DNA of 64,000 nt, from NCBI GenBank assembly GCA_965262845.1, contig CBDHFX010000001.1, positions 1 to 64,000 on the forward strand, given 5' to 3'. A program made the position numbers and the translations under genes. Below the pieces are notes generated by a model that saw only the letters and a program-made list of their open reading frames with translations, was not told the DNA's origin and made no database searches. The stretch comes from ECT2AJA-044 sp965262845 (GTDB lineage: Bacteria; Bacteroidota; Bacteroidia; Flavobacteriales; ECT2AJA-044). Positions 35,653 to 45,238 of this stretch are shown here, in pieces. Within the stretch, counting starts at the first letter, position 1. Each line of letters starts with the position of its first letter.

Positions 35653-36489
35653 ATGAAAAAAGCGTTATTACTTCTGGCCATTGCAGGTCTGCTGGGCCCT
35701 GGCGCCATAGGCGTTTATGCACAGACCGACACTGCTACAGACCATACTGAAATGGTTGCAGATACAACCGCAACGGATACAGCTGCTATGGAAACGGCAA
35801 CGGATGAAGCTCCTGCCGAAGCTGAAGATACCGAAATGATGGAGGAGGCCACCGACGAGCGCGGGTTTCATCAGGTGGTGAAACAAAAATTCATTGAGGG
35901 CGGTGCTACATTTATGGGCATTGTTCTGGTATGTCTGATCCTCGGACTGGCGATTGCCATTGAGCGCATTATCTACCTCAACTTTGCCACTACAAACACC
36001 AGTAAGCTGCTCAATGAAGTTGAAGAGGCGCTTAAAAGCGGTGGTGTTGAAGCTGCCAAGGACGTTTGCCGCAATACGCGCGGACCTGTAGCGAGCATTT
36101 TTTATCAGGGTCTGGACCGCTCCGGGGAGGGAATCGATATGGTTGAGAAATCGGTGATCTCGTACGGATCCGTGCAAATGGGCCTTCTGGAACGCGGTGT
36201 TTCCTGGATCTCGCTGTTCATTGCGCTGGCTCCGATGCTCGGGTTCATGGGAACGGTGATTGGTATGATCTCGGCCTTCGACTCAATCGAGGCAGCAGGC
36301 GATATCTCTCCCTCACTCGTGGCACGAGGTATTAAAGTGGCCCTTTTGACCACGGTGTTTGGTTTGATCACCGCAATCATTCTGCAGATCTTCTACAATG
36401 TCATCGTGGCCAGGATAGACAGCCTGGTGAACAGTATGGAAGATGCCTCTATTAGCCTGGTAGACATCCTGATAAAGAACGCTAAATAA
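35653..36489 (+). CDS. exbB: ExbB/TolQ-type proton channel subunit
   Basis: 278 aa. N-terminal signal-like helix, then an acidic, Thr/Ala-rich periplasmic stretch (about residues 28-75), then three membrane spans: FMGIVLVCLILGLAIAIERII, the MotA/TolQ/ExbB helix WISLFIALAPMLGFMGTVIGMI, and ALLTTVFGLITAIILQIFYNV. With ExbD it uses proton flow to drive TonB-type transport or a Tol-like envelope function. First of four genes in a row (ExbB, small membrane protein, two ExbD). The N-terminal extension is common in Bacteroidota ExbB proteins. Confidence 0.95.
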   Translation: MKKALLLLAIAGLLGPGAIGVYAQTDTATDHTEMVADTTATDTAAMETATDEAPAEAEDTEMMEEATDERGFHQVVKQKFIEGGATFMGIVLVCLILGLAIAIERIIYLNFATTNTSKLLNEVEEALKSGGVEAAKDVCRNTRGPVASIFYQGLDRSGEGIDMVEKSVISYGSVQMGLLERGVSWISLFIALAPMLGFMGTVIGMISAFDSIEAAGDISPSLVARGIKVALLTTVFGLITAIILQIFYNVIVARIDSLVNSMEDASISLVDILIKNAK

Positions 36490-36498
36490 GATCCCGCC

Positions 36499-36945
36499 AT
36501 GGAGAAGATTGCAAGAATTTTGAGCTACATATTCATGGCAGGCGCCGTGATTTTCTTCATCCTGACCCTGGTGAAGGGAGATGACACGATCGGGAGCGAT
36601 GCAGCTGTTCAGGCATCAATCCTTGATCCGTTCATATACCTCGCCTACATTTTGATTGGACTGGCATCGTTGCTTGTGATTTTTTTCGCCGTTTACTTTT
36701 TGATCACACATCCTGAAAAAGTGCGTTATTCATTGATCGGAATAGGAACCCTGGTCCTTGTTGCGGGCATTTCCTATGTATTGGCCTCCGGTGAGGTAAC
36801 CGAAGCAATGGGTCGTATGGAAGGTGGGGTAACGGGAGCTACTTCAAGAAGGGTAGGTATGGGATTGATCTCTTTTTACCTCCTGGCAGGTATTGCTGTA
36901 CTGGCTGTGATCCTTTCTTCGTTTAAAACTTTAGCACGTCGATAA
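36499..36945 (+). CDS. four-helix membrane protein in the ExbB/ExbD cluster
   Basis: 148 aa, nearly all membrane. Predicted spans: ILSYIFMAGAVIFFILTLV, DPFIYLAYILIGLASLLVIFFAVYFLI, YSLIGIGTLVLVAGISYVLA and GMGLISFYLLAGIAVLAVILS. I do not recognise a named family. It lies 9 bp after exbB and 9 bp before the first exbD, so it is probably an accessory part of this motor complex. Confidence 0.85.
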   Translation: MEKIARILSYIFMAGAVIFFILTLVKGDDTIGSDAAVQASILDPFIYLAYILIGLASLLVIFFAVYFLITHPEKVRYSLIGIGTLVLVAGISYVLASGEVTEAMGRMEGGVTGATSRRVGMGLISFYLLAGIAVLAVILSSFKTLARR

Positions 36946-36954
36946 TTAATTGCT

Positions 36955-37533
36955 ATGGCTCGCAAAAGAAGAGGAATACCCGAGATCAATGCGGGGTCAA
37001 TGGCCGACATCGCCTTTCTGCTGCTGATCTTCTTTTTGGTCACCACAACCATGGATGTGGATACCGGTATTATGCGGAAACTGCCTCCGATGCCGGATGA
37101 AAGTACCCCTCCGCCGGATGTGAACAAACGCAACCTCTTTATTGTATTGGTCAATGCCTACGAACAATTGCTGGTGAACGAACAGCCTACCGATGTTGAC
37201 GATCTGAAGGAGAAGGCCAAGCAATTTATCGATAACAACGGTGATGGATCCTGTACCTATTGCCAGGGCTCCCGCGACCCGAAAAAGTCTGATAACCCCG
37301 GTAAGGCCATTGTGTCGCTCCAAAACGACCGCGGTACCTCCTACGAAATGTACATTACGGTGCAGGACCAGCTTGCACAGGCCTACACGGAGCTGAGAGA
37401 TCGTGCCAGTATGGAAAGGTTCGGCAAGGAGTATGGCGATTTATCGGATGCCGAGCAGGATGAGATCCATGAAATGTATCCCAAGCTAATTTCCGAAGCG
37501 GAACCAAAAAACATAGGTGGATACGCTAATTAA
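36955..37533 (+). CDS. exbD: ExbD/TolR-type protein 1
   Basis: 192 aa, longer than enteric ExbD (about 140). Single N-terminal span with the essential membrane Asp (GSMADIAFLLLIFFLVTTTMD, about residues 18-38), then a periplasmic domain with a Bacteroidota-type insertion carrying a CTYC pair (NGDGSCTYCQGSRDPKK). Ends in a conserved acidic segment (ISEAEPKNIGGYAN). Six bases before the second exbD. Confidence 0.95.
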   Translation: MARKRRGIPEINAGSMADIAFLLLIFFLVTTTMDVDTGIMRKLPPMPDESTPPPDVNKRNLFIVLVNAYEQLLVNEQPTDVDDLKEKAKQFIDNNGDGSCTYCQGSRDPKKSDNPGKAIVSLQNDRGTSYEMYITVQDQLAQAYTELRDRASMERFGKEYGDLSDAEQDEIHEMYPKLISEAEPKNIGGYAN

Positions 37534-37538
37534 AGAAG

Positions 37539-38009
37539 ATGTCCAGGTTTAAAAAACAAAGATCGAAAGAGGGACCGGGAATTTCAACCGCCTCCCTTCC
37601 GGATATTGTATTTATGCTGCTTTTTTTCTTCATGGTAACCACCGTCATGCGTGAGGTCACCATGCTGGTGGAGATCCGGCTTCCAAAAGCCAGTGAGGTT
37701 CAAAAGGTCCGGCGCAAGAGCCTGGTCAGCTATATTTACGTAGGAAGACCCGTTCAAGGCATCCGCGCCACATATGGAGAGGGGCCGTACATCCAACTGA
37801 ATGACTCCTTTGCTTCGGTGGACGATATCCAGGAATTTGTTGCTCAGGAACGCGAGGCACGTTCAGAGCAGGAAGCCAAGCAACTCGTGAATTCCATCAA
37901 GGCGGATAAGGACGTGACGATGGGGATCATCACCGACATCAAGCAGGAGTTGAGAAAGGCCCAGTCGTACAAGATCAACTACGCCACCCCGCGTGCGACG
38001 GAAATGTAA
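37539..38009 (+). CDS. exbD: ExbD/TolR-type protein 2
   Basis: 156 aa. Membrane helix with the conserved Asp (TASLPDIVFMLLFFFMVTTVM, about residues 19-39) followed by a periplasmic domain (VSYIYVGRP...PYIQLNDSFASVDDIQEFV). Two different ExbD proteins with one ExbB are typical of Bacteroidota and imply a mixed complex. Last gene of the cluster; the following BatA-like gene has its own -7 box. Confidence 0.95.
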   Translation: MSRFKKQRSKEGPGISTASLPDIVFMLLFFFMVTTVMREVTMLVEIRLPKASEVQKVRRKSLVSYIYVGRPVQGIRATYGEGPYIQLNDSFASVDDIQEFVAQEREARSEQEAKQLVNSIKADKDVTMGIITDIKQELRKAQSYKINYATPRATEM

Positions 38010-38105
38010 GGTGGGCGTGCTCCCGGCTTTTTTGTTCCACTGAGCTATGGGGGCTAGGCCTGTGACCTGAACATTGGGCAGGAAAGGGCCATCAGTCCAA
38101 ATCAT

Positions 38106-38113
38106 TACCTTTG
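38106..38113 (+). promoter_or_regulatory. -7 box TACCTTTG touching the BatA-like start
   Basis: TAnnTTTG match six bases before the ATG at 38120; supports that start and suggests a leaderless transcript. Confidence 0.5.
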
Positions 38114-38119
38114 CCCCCA

Positions 38120-40141
38120 ATGAAATTTGCCCATCCCGAATTCCTGTACGCTCTTTTTGCGCTGGTCATTCCGGTACTCATTCACCTCTTCAACTTCCGC
38201 CGTTTTAAAACCATTTACTTCACGAATGTCCGCTTCCTTCGTGAATTGCAGCAACAGACCAGGCGCCAGTCACAGCTAAGGCATTACCTCGTTCTTTTGA
38301 GCCGGCTATTGGCCATCACCTTTTTGGTATTCGCTTTTGCAGGGCCCTATCGGGCCGATGAGGCCCCTAATCCGGGTAGCAAAAATTTCGTGTCCATCTA
38401 TCTCGACAACTCATTCAGCATGAACGGACAAAGCTCAGAAGGGCGACTGCTTGATGTGGCCAGACAGCGGGCCATTGAAGTGATCGAAAGCTATGGGAAT
38501 ACTGATCGTTTCCAGATACTCACAAACGATTTCGAGGGGCGGCACCAACGCTGGCTCACACAGGAGGCGGTGATCAACGAGATCGAGCAGGTGGAACTGA
38601 GCGGATCGGTACGTTCTCTGGAGCAAGTGTATCGGCGCCAGATCGACCTGCGGTCGGATATGGAAGCGGATGGACACTACCTGCCCATGTGGTTCAGTGA
38701 TTTCCAGAAGAGTACCTGTGAATGGAGCAACTGGCAGCCCGATTCGGCCTTTCCCGCTCGGTGGGTACGCTTTGAACCGGAAATGGAGCAAAACCTGTAC
38801 ATCGACAGCGTATCTTTTGATCAGCCCCTGCGCCAGCCCGGGCAAAACGAGATCCTCCGTGTTTGGGTGCGCTATTCCGGATCCGAAACGCGATCCGATA
38901 TCCCCCTGCGGCTCCTACTCAACGGGCAGCAAAAGGCCATCAGCACCTTCAGTATTGATCCGGGTGAGCGTAAAGAGCTGGTATTGAGCTATCTGAACGG
39001 TCCGGCCGGATTTTACAATGGGGAAGTGCAGCTGGAGGATTATCCGATCACCTTTGACGATCAGCTATACTTTCAATACGAGGTACGCAGGCAGGTATCT
39101 GTCCTCGAGATCCACGAAGACGTTTATTCGTCCAGTCCCCTGGCCCTGTTGCTTCATCGGCCCGAGTTCCGCTACGAGCGTACTTCCGTACAGGAAATTG
39201 ATTATGCCCGATTAGAAACCTTTGACCTCCTTATACTAAACAGCCCCGGGCAACTCCCTACCGGATTAGCCGGAGAGCTGGACCGGTTCATGCAGGAAGG
39301 CGGTACGGTGGCCCTGTTCGCCGGGCCCGGGAGTTCAGGGCTGGAATTGCTGGGTAGCCTGGGGCTGGAGGCAGCCTTGAAGGATACGGTCCGGCTCAGC
39401 AAGATCGAATATCGTCACCCACTGTTCGCCGATGTGTTCGAAGCGCAGCCGGAACGAATGGATCTTCCGACGGCCTTTGAATACCGCCCGGTGTCCATCC
39501 CGCCGCAGGCGGAAATCCTGATGGAAATGGAAAATGGCCTCCCCTACCTCTATCGTTTGCCTAAGGGAAATGGGCAGCTATTCGTGTTCGTGACGGACCT
39601 GCAGCATGCCTCGGGTAATTTCCCGCGACATGCGCTGTTTCCGCCAACGCTGTACAATATGGCATACCTGAGCGTGCCGGAGCCGGCACTCTATTATACA
39701 ATGGGGCGTGTGGAAATGATCGAACTGAAAGGCGTGGCAGGTGCCTCTGAAACCGAAGATCAGCCATTCAGGCTAGTGGGTGAGCAGTCGGGCACGATTC
39801 CCGGACAGCAAATTCGCCGGGGGACCTTACTGCTCGAAACCTTCAATACGGTGAACGAGGCTGGCTGGTACGCTTTGGACCGGGCCGACAGCACCTACGG
39901 ATATCTGGCGTTTAACTACGACCGCCGCGAAAGTGATCCGACCGTGTGGACCGAAAGTGAGCTTGAACACGCACTGGCCTGGTGGCCCGAAAATGCCCGC
40001 AACCGGTATTCCGGGAAGCAGCCCCGGCTGGCCGGAGTGCTGCAACAGGACAATGCCGGAAAAACGTACTGGAAAAGCTGTATCCTCTTAACTTTGCTAT
40101 TCGTACTGATTGAAGTGCTGCTCCTAAAATTTCAGAAGTGA
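38120..40141 (+). CDS. BatA-domain membrane protein
   Basis: 673 aa from the ATG at 38120. The N-terminal FAHPEFLYALFALVIPVLIHLFNFRRFKTIYFTNVRFL is the BatA/aerotolerance-regulator signature with the first membrane helix; a second helix follows near residue 75 (YLVLLSRLLAITFLVFAFAG). A vWA-like domain carries the MIDAS motif DNSFS (YLDNSFSMNGQSSEG). The long periplasmic part ends in a C-terminal helix (SCILLTLLFVLIEVLLLKF). Bacteroidota-wide and probably envelope-related; exact role unknown. Its TGATG junction couples it to the dihydroorotase-like gene. Confidence 0.88.
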   Translation: MKFAHPEFLYALFALVIPVLIHLFNFRRFKTIYFTNVRFLRELQQQTRRQSQLRHYLVLLSRLLAITFLVFAFAGPYRADEAPNPGSKNFVSIYLDNSFSMNGQSSEGRLLDVARQRAIEVIESYGNTDRFQILTNDFEGRHQRWLTQEAVINEIEQVELSGSVRSLEQVYRRQIDLRSDMEADGHYLPMWFSDFQKSTCEWSNWQPDSAFPARWVRFEPEMEQNLYIDSVSFDQPLRQPGQNEILRVWVRYSGSETRSDIPLRLLLNGQQKAISTFSIDPGERKELVLSYLNGPAGFYNGEVQLEDYPITFDDQLYFQYEVRRQVSVLEIHEDVYSSSPLALLLHRPEFRYERTSVQEIDYARLETFDLLILNSPGQLPTGLAGELDRFMQEGGTVALFAGPGSSGLELLGSLGLEAALKDTVRLSKIEYRHPLFADVFEAQPERMDLPTAFEYRPVSIPPQAEILMEMENGLPYLYRLPKGNGQLFVFVTDLQHASGNFPRHALFPPTLYNMAYLSVPEPALYYTMGRVEMIELKGVAGASETEDQPFRLVGEQSGTIPGQQIRRGTLLLETFNTVNEAGWYALDRADSTYGYLAFNYDRRESDPTVWTESELEHALAWWPENARNRYSGKQPRLAGVLQQDNAGKTYWKSCILLTLLFVLIEVLLLKFQK

Positions 40142-41397
40142 TGAAACTACTGCTACATTCCGTGCAGATCATTGATCCGCAATCGCCCTGGAACGGTAAA
40201 ACGGTGGATGTGGCATTGAAAAACGGACGGGTTACCCGCATTGGGAAGAAGCTGGACACAGCGGACGGAGCCACGGAGATCAATGCAGCGGGTCAATGCC
40301 TTTCGCCTGGATGGTTCGATCTGCACGCCGATTTTGCCGACCCAGGCTACGAATGGCGTGAGGACCTGAGCACAGGAGCTGCAGCCGCAGCCAGAGGAGG
40401 GTTTACCGGTGTGGCACTGAGCCCCCTCACGGATCCAGTCGTTGACAGCAAGGCCGATATTGAGTACTTTACGCAACGGTCCAATGACACCGTAGTGGAA
40501 CTCCTCCCAAAAGGTGCGCTTACAGTGGGAGCCCGGGGCAGGCAACTGGCCGGGCTTTTCGACATGCACCAAAGCGGAGCGGTTGCCTTCACGGACGATT
40601 CGCGCGCCATAACCAATCCCAATCTGATCAAACTCGGGCTCCTCTACACCCGCGACTTCAATGCACTGGTCATGAGTTTTCCACATGAGCCACGCATCTG
40701 TGGCAAGGGGGTTATGAATGAAGGAACGGAAAGTACCTGCCTCGGACTAAAAGGCATGCCCAAAATGGCCGAGGAAGTCATGGTACAGCGCGATATCGGT
40801 ATAGCTGAATATACCGGTGGCAAACTCCACCTGCGCACTATCACCACGGCCCGAAGCGTGGAGCTGATCCGCCATGCCAAGTCGCGCGGGCTCAGGATCA
40901 CTGCCGATGTTGCAGTGGCCCATCTGCTCTTTACCGACGCCGAATTGCGCGGATACGATACACGATGGAAGGTATTGCCTCCCTTACGGGAAGATGAGGA
41001 CCGCGCAGCGCTGCTGGCCGGATTGCGTGATGGAACTATTGATGCCATCAGCACCGATCACCGTCCGCAGAATATCGAAACCAAGAAATGCGAGTTCGAC
41101 CTGGCGAGTTTCGGCATGATTGGCTTGCAAACGGCCTATCCCCTGTTGCGTGAGATCCTAAGGGATGAGGAGATCGTTCGTCTGATGGGCTTGCAACCGC
41201 GTCAGATCCTCGGATTGGAGGTTCCAACCGTACAGGAAGGTGCGGAAGTCAACTTCACGCTTTTCGATCCGAAGGCCAGGTGGACCTGGACGGAAGACGA
41301 GTGCGAGTCCAAATCAAAGAACTCCCCGCTGTTCGGGAGAGCGTTTCGTGGTAAGGTGGTCGGAGTTCTTCGCGGGAAGCGCTTCGTATGGTTCTGA
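40141..41397 (+). CDS. dihydroorotase-like protein lacking metal ligands
   Basis: 418 aa from the ATG at 40141. Overall the sequence fits the multifunctional dihydroorotase family (VDVALKNGRVTRIGKKL, LSPGWFDLHADFADPGYEWREDLSTG, ISTDHRPQ, QTAYPLLREI). The active site is altered. The usual HxH reads HAD (residues 62-64), and the later metal His positions read PHEP and LHLRTI instead of the expected HCED and H-x-x-H patterns. This is the pattern of inactive PyrC' proteins that scaffold aspartate transcarbamoylase. Start overlaps the BatA-like stop by one base. A catalytic role should not be assumed. Confidence 0.85.
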   Translation: MKLLLHSVQIIDPQSPWNGKTVDVALKNGRVTRIGKKLDTADGATEINAAGQCLSPGWFDLHADFADPGYEWREDLSTGAAAAARGGFTGVALSPLTDPVVDSKADIEYFTQRSNDTVVELLPKGALTVGARGRQLAGLFDMHQSGAVAFTDDSRAITNPNLIKLGLLYTRDFNALVMSFPHEPRICGKGVMNEGTESTCLGLKGMPKMAEEVMVQRDIGIAEYTGGKLHLRTITTARSVELIRHAKSRGLRITADVAVAHLLFTDAELRGYDTRWKVLPPLREDEDRAALLAGLRDGTIDAISTDHRPQNIETKKCEFDLASFGMIGLQTAYPLLREILRDEEIVRLMGLQPRQILGLEVPTVQEGAEVNFTLFDPKARWTWTEDECESKSKNSPLFGRAFRGKVVGVLRGKRFVWF

Positions 41398-44322
41398 TCA
41401 CTGCTTCACAAAGGTTTTCGTGTGAAGGGCCCCATCTGTCCGCAGGACAAGCTGATACGTTCCTTTGGCCAAATGGGTAATGCCCAGGCGGGCCTTATGG
41501 TTACCCTCGCCGAAGGATCCAATGCTTTGCTCCAAAAGCAGTCGCCCAATCACATCAAGCACCTGCACATCCACATCCGTATTCCGAACAAGGTCAAAGT
41601 CAAGAGTAAGCTGATCTGTAGTCGGATTTGGATAAACATTGAAGTAGGTCACGTCGTGTTCTTTGATGCTGATATCCGCCTCTTCCCAGATCTCCACATC
41701 ATCAATGGCCGCTTCCACAATTGCTACCGGATCATAGTCGGAAGCGACGAATCGCAGGCTTACTGTAGCGTTTGGAGTTACAAAGTCGGCAACGCGGTGC
41801 ACCGCCCTACGCCAGCTTTGATCCCAGGCACGTGTGTTTTCCACTTCCACCCAATTTGCTCCACCGTCATTGGATATATACACAATCCAGGGATCCGTAC
41901 CCGGATTAATTCCTGTATTATTCGAGAACCAGCGGTAGTACGAAATGATCGGATCATCGTATCCGGTCAGATCAAGATCTGGTGAAACCAGGTTGGTTTC
42001 TCCATTATCCACATCGTCCTGGATGGAAATGCCGTTCCCGTTGTTCCCGGTCACAGCACAAATGGATCCGCCCGGAGTGTGCTGTGTACCCGGTTGCACT
42101 TCGCCAAGTCCTGGGTTGTAATTGTCGTAGGTTGCTGAAGGCAGATCAATTATCCAATGGCCAGTTGTCGCATTATCACTGGGCAACCCCTCTATCCAAG
42201 AGTCCTGATTGAAGTCGAAATCTTCAATGTGCATTCGGTTGTAACCGACCAGCACGTTGTATGCCAGGTTGCGTAGGAGCGGATCGGATTGGCTCACTTT
42301 GAATGGCGCTTCAAGCGCCGGTACCCCATTGACATCGTCAAGTGTTATGTAGTAATCAATGATCGTTCCTGCGGGTTGACCCGGAATTTGCCCTTCGTAG
42401 GTAGTTCCGGAAACCAGACTCATCGGTACCGTACTCCAGGGCCCTACCCGGTTGATCCGGTAGCGTACCGTAACCTGACCGAAGTATTGATTGAACTGCA
42501 CGTTTGCCTGTGCCTCCAGCATAATGGGTTGATTGATATTCGCCATGTCCGCAGGCATATGCGTTAGATCAATGATCCCCATCAGTGAGATCCCGTGATC
42601 GGTGAACCCGCGAACGATCCCGGATCCGTTGGGCGTCCCATTGGTAATGTCATTATCCCCTCCATTGGCTACGACATCATCAGCCATCAGCATTTCCAGA
42701 AGCACATCGTAATACAGCTGTCCGGTACCGGAAAGGGTATACGGTTGCATTGGCAACCCGAACCAGCTCTGCGTCCAGATCTTCGTGATGGAATCCATGG
42801 ACAAGCCTGTGTACCGATAACTATCCCAAAACGAACCCGCGATGATCTCACCGTCGTTATGCATCTGTCCGCTCCAGTTGTCTGGATACACCTTGATCCC
42901 CTGATCGTAGCGCCGAATGTACCTGGTTGTATCACCTGGGTCAGTTCCCTGCGCAAGTATACTGTCAGCTGTAATGGAAATACCCCAAATGTCCGCGTAT
43001 CCTTCATGCATGCCACGGTTCGAGAAAGACACTCCGTTGGAAGAATAAAAATGATCGTTGATCGCATGGCCATACTCATGATAGACCACATCCTTCACCT
43101 GAGCCAGCGAATAGCAACTGTTTGAGGCTACATAGAAATTGATCGACGACCCATTATAGAAAGCGTTACACAGGTGCGGCGTGATCTCAATCCTGCACGG
43201 AAGCGGCAGATCCAGTTCGGAAAAATTCGGGAAATACTGCTTCATATGATCGTGCACGATATCGGTATGATAGTAGGCAGAACGCGCTTCTACAGTAAAC
43301 AGGGAACTGATATCCAGTGTATCCGGATTCAAGTTTCCAGGCATGATACCTGAAAAAACAGGTGAAGTGGCCGGATACTCACGGACCGATACCCAATCAC
43401 CCTGCATATGCACCACAATAGAAGATAGGTTAACTAATGGAGCTGCTAAATTTCCCTGATCGTCAGTGGAATAGGTGGTCCCGTCCACCTCGACACGCAC
43501 ACGCCTGAAGGGCTCCAGGGTCTGTGGATGAAAAACCTTACCCGTACGAACATTGCCACGCACATGTGTTGTATCGTTCTGTAATTGGTGTATCTGGTTT
43601 TCGCGGAACAATACGGTTCCATCCATCACATCCACATAGGTTGTATAGATAGCCGGCATAGTCTGCTCAGAATGAACCGTGAACTCTGCGATCTTCCGGT
43701 AATCATAGGCCCCTTCTCCGGGGAAAGGATAAATAAAGTAATCGATAAAATCGACCCGGGTCACATTCGGTACACCCAACGCAGCCATTGATGTTAGAGC
43801 CGATAAAGGTAATTCCGATCCGGAAGGCAGGGCTATTTCCGGATGAATATCGAGTCCCAGTAAAATGAGCCTTCCATCCCTGGTGAACTTAAAATCAGCC
43901 CGCGCATTCCTGACCAGCATGCCCTGATGGCGCTGCTGAAGGATCACGTGTTCATATTCGGCAGTTTCCGTCTTCGTGAGGTATTCCAACTCATTTAGCG
44001 GTAAGCCGGCATTCGCAAATGACGAAGTCAGGAAGGACAAAATGGTCGCCTTATTCGCCGGCCCAACATGGAAGGGGGGTCCGTAAGCCCGATGCGGCAA
44101 TGCGGTCCGTTGATCAAAAACGGCCATCCAATCTGGATGTTCGGCCAAAAAAGCCTGCCAAACCGGTCCGCTCTCAATGGCTTGCTGTAGTGCCAGACTG
44201 GGCAACTCGTGATCATACATATACCCGACCCGATATGGATCCTGATCGCGTTCCTCACCTGCGAAGGAGGGGAAGGAAATCGCCAGGATCACCGCCAGTC
44301 TTCCAAACAGCCACTTGTTCAT
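41398..44322 (-). CDS. secreted M36/M4-type metallopeptidase with T9SS tail
   Basis: 974 aa. Signal peptide (WLFGRLAVILAISFPSFAG), a propeptide-like region to about residue 350, then the zinc site: HEYGH near residue 412 and the downstream Glu in GMHEGYADIWG, as in fungalysin/thermolysin-like peptidases. After the catalytic domain come Ig- and jelly-roll-like modules (GQVTVRYRINRVGPW; EDFDFNQDSWIEG). The C-terminal T9SS type A sorting domain (FNVYPNPTTDQLTLDF...GTYQLVLRTDG...FVKQ) is complete. Exported across the outer membrane to digest extracellular protein. Monocistronic. Confidence 0.93.
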   Translation of the reverse strand: MNKWLFGRLAVILAISFPSFAGEERDQDPYRVGYMYDHELPSLALQQAIESGPVWQAFLAEHPDWMAVFDQRTALPHRAYGPPFHVGPANKATILSFLTSSFANAGLPLNELEYLTKTETAEYEHVILQQRHQGMLVRNARADFKFTRDGRLILLGLDIHPEIALPSGSELPLSALTSMAALGVPNVTRVDFIDYFIYPFPGEGAYDYRKIAEFTVHSEQTMPAIYTTYVDVMDGTVLFRENQIHQLQNDTTHVRGNVRTGKVFHPQTLEPFRRVRVEVDGTTYSTDDQGNLAAPLVNLSSIVVHMQGDWVSVREYPATSPVFSGIMPGNLNPDTLDISSLFTVEARSAYYHTDIVHDHMKQYFPNFSELDLPLPCRIEITPHLCNAFYNGSSINFYVASNSCYSLAQVKDVVYHEYGHAINDHFYSSNGVSFSNRGMHEGYADIWGISITADSILAQGTDPGDTTRYIRRYDQGIKVYPDNWSGQMHNDGEIIAGSFWDSYRYTGLSMDSITKIWTQSWFGLPMQPYTLSGTGQLYYDVLLEMLMADDVVANGGDNDITNGTPNGSGIVRGFTDHGISLMGIIDLTHMPADMANINQPIMLEAQANVQFNQYFGQVTVRYRINRVGPWSTVPMSLVSGTTYEGQIPGQPAGTIIDYYITLDDVNGVPALEAPFKVSQSDPLLRNLAYNVLVGYNRMHIEDFDFNQDSWIEGLPSDNATTGHWIIDLPSATYDNYNPGLGEVQPGTQHTPGGSICAVTGNNGNGISIQDDVDNGETNLVSPDLDLTGYDDPIISYYRWFSNNTGINPGTDPWIVYISNDGGANWVEVENTRAWDQSWRRAVHRVADFVTPNATVSLRFVASDYDPVAIVEAAIDDVEIWEEADISIKEHDVTYFNVYPNPTTDQLTLDFDLVRNTDVDVQVLDVIGRLLLEQSIGSFGEGNHKARLGITHLAKGTYQLVLRTDGALHTKTFVKQ

Positions 44323-44419
44323 AACGGTAGCGTATTTTTATTATAACGCAAGAATACAAAAATTATCTTACATTCCCTTGGTTCAATACGTCAGACACAT
44401 CCCTCTGGATTGGCAAAAA

Positions 44420-45175
44420 TCAACATTCCAGTTCCAGTTGGTCGTAAGCCAGGTGCATATGTTCCGGCAGCTCCTTCCCCACCTCCTGATGCGTACCCAG
44501 CTGATGGCTAATATGTGTAAAGTAGGCAACTTCCGGCTGCAGGCGTTCGACCCAGGCCATTGCCTCTTTCAGGGAAAAATGGCTGTAGTGTGTTTCATGC
44601 CGTAAGGCATTCAAAATGAGCACCTTGCTTCCTTTTATCCGTTCCTCCGCCTGCGGCGGGATGAGGTTGGCATCGGTGATATATGTAAGATCGCCAAAGC
44701 GGAACCCGTAGACCTGCAGGTCGCGGTGCATCACGGAAACAGGAATGATCCTATGACCCTTGATCCCGAAGGGTTTGTCTGTAATTCGTTTGAACCGGAT
44801 GGCCGGAGTACCGGGGTAGTTCTCAAAGGCATAGGAAAATCGGGTGCGGATATCTTTTTCGGTATGGCCTGAAGCGTAAAGCGGCATGGGCGTTTTTTGG
44901 AAATAGTTGAACGCCCGCACGTCGTCCAGTCCGGCCACGTGATCCATATGCTCGTGCGTGTAGAGGATCGCATCGAGATGTCGCACATTGGCCCGAAGCA
45001 TTTGATAGCGAAAATCCGGACCTGTATCCACCACCAGGGTGCAGTTATCCCACCTGACCAGTAGGGAGGTGCGTAATCTTTTGTCACGCGGATCGCTGGA
45101 ACGGCAAACGGAGCAAGGGCAACCGATCATCGGTATGCCTTGTGAGGTGCCGGTTCCCAGGAAAGTTATTTTCAT
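44420..45175 (-). CDS. MBL-fold metallo-hydrolase (PhnP-like)
   Basis: 251 aa. Starts MKITFLGTGTSQGIPMIGC with the zinc-ribbon-like CPCSVCRS and the MBL metal motif THEHMDHVAGLDD. Closest in layout to the PhnP/cyclic-phosphodiesterase and RNase BN-like branch. Substrate unknown; probably a phosphodiester or nucleic acid. Upstream TAAATTAC lies four bases before the ATG, similar to the GT9 gene. Confidence 0.88.
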   Translation of the reverse strand: MKITFLGTGTSQGIPMIGCPCSVCRSSDPRDKRLRTSLLVRWDNCTLVVDTGPDFRYQMLRANVRHLDAILYTHEHMDHVAGLDDVRAFNYFQKTPMPLYASGHTEKDIRTRFSYAFENYPGTPAIRFKRITDKPFGIKGHRIIPVSVMHRDLQVYGFRFGDLTYITDANLIPPQAEERIKGSKVLILNALRHETHYSHFSLKEAMAWVERLQPEVAYFTHISHQLGTHQEVGKELPEHMHLAYDQLELEC

Positions 45176-45210
45176 GGGGGTAATTTATGATTTATTAGAA
45201 ACAGGCTTTT

Positions 45211-45218
45211 TATCTTTG
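45211..45218 (+). promoter_or_regulatory. -7 box TATCTTTG
   Basis: TAnnTTTG match 20 nt before the ATG at 45239 of the 478-aa gene. Confidence 0.5.
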
Positions 45219-45238
45219 CTCCAACGTACGCGCCAAGT

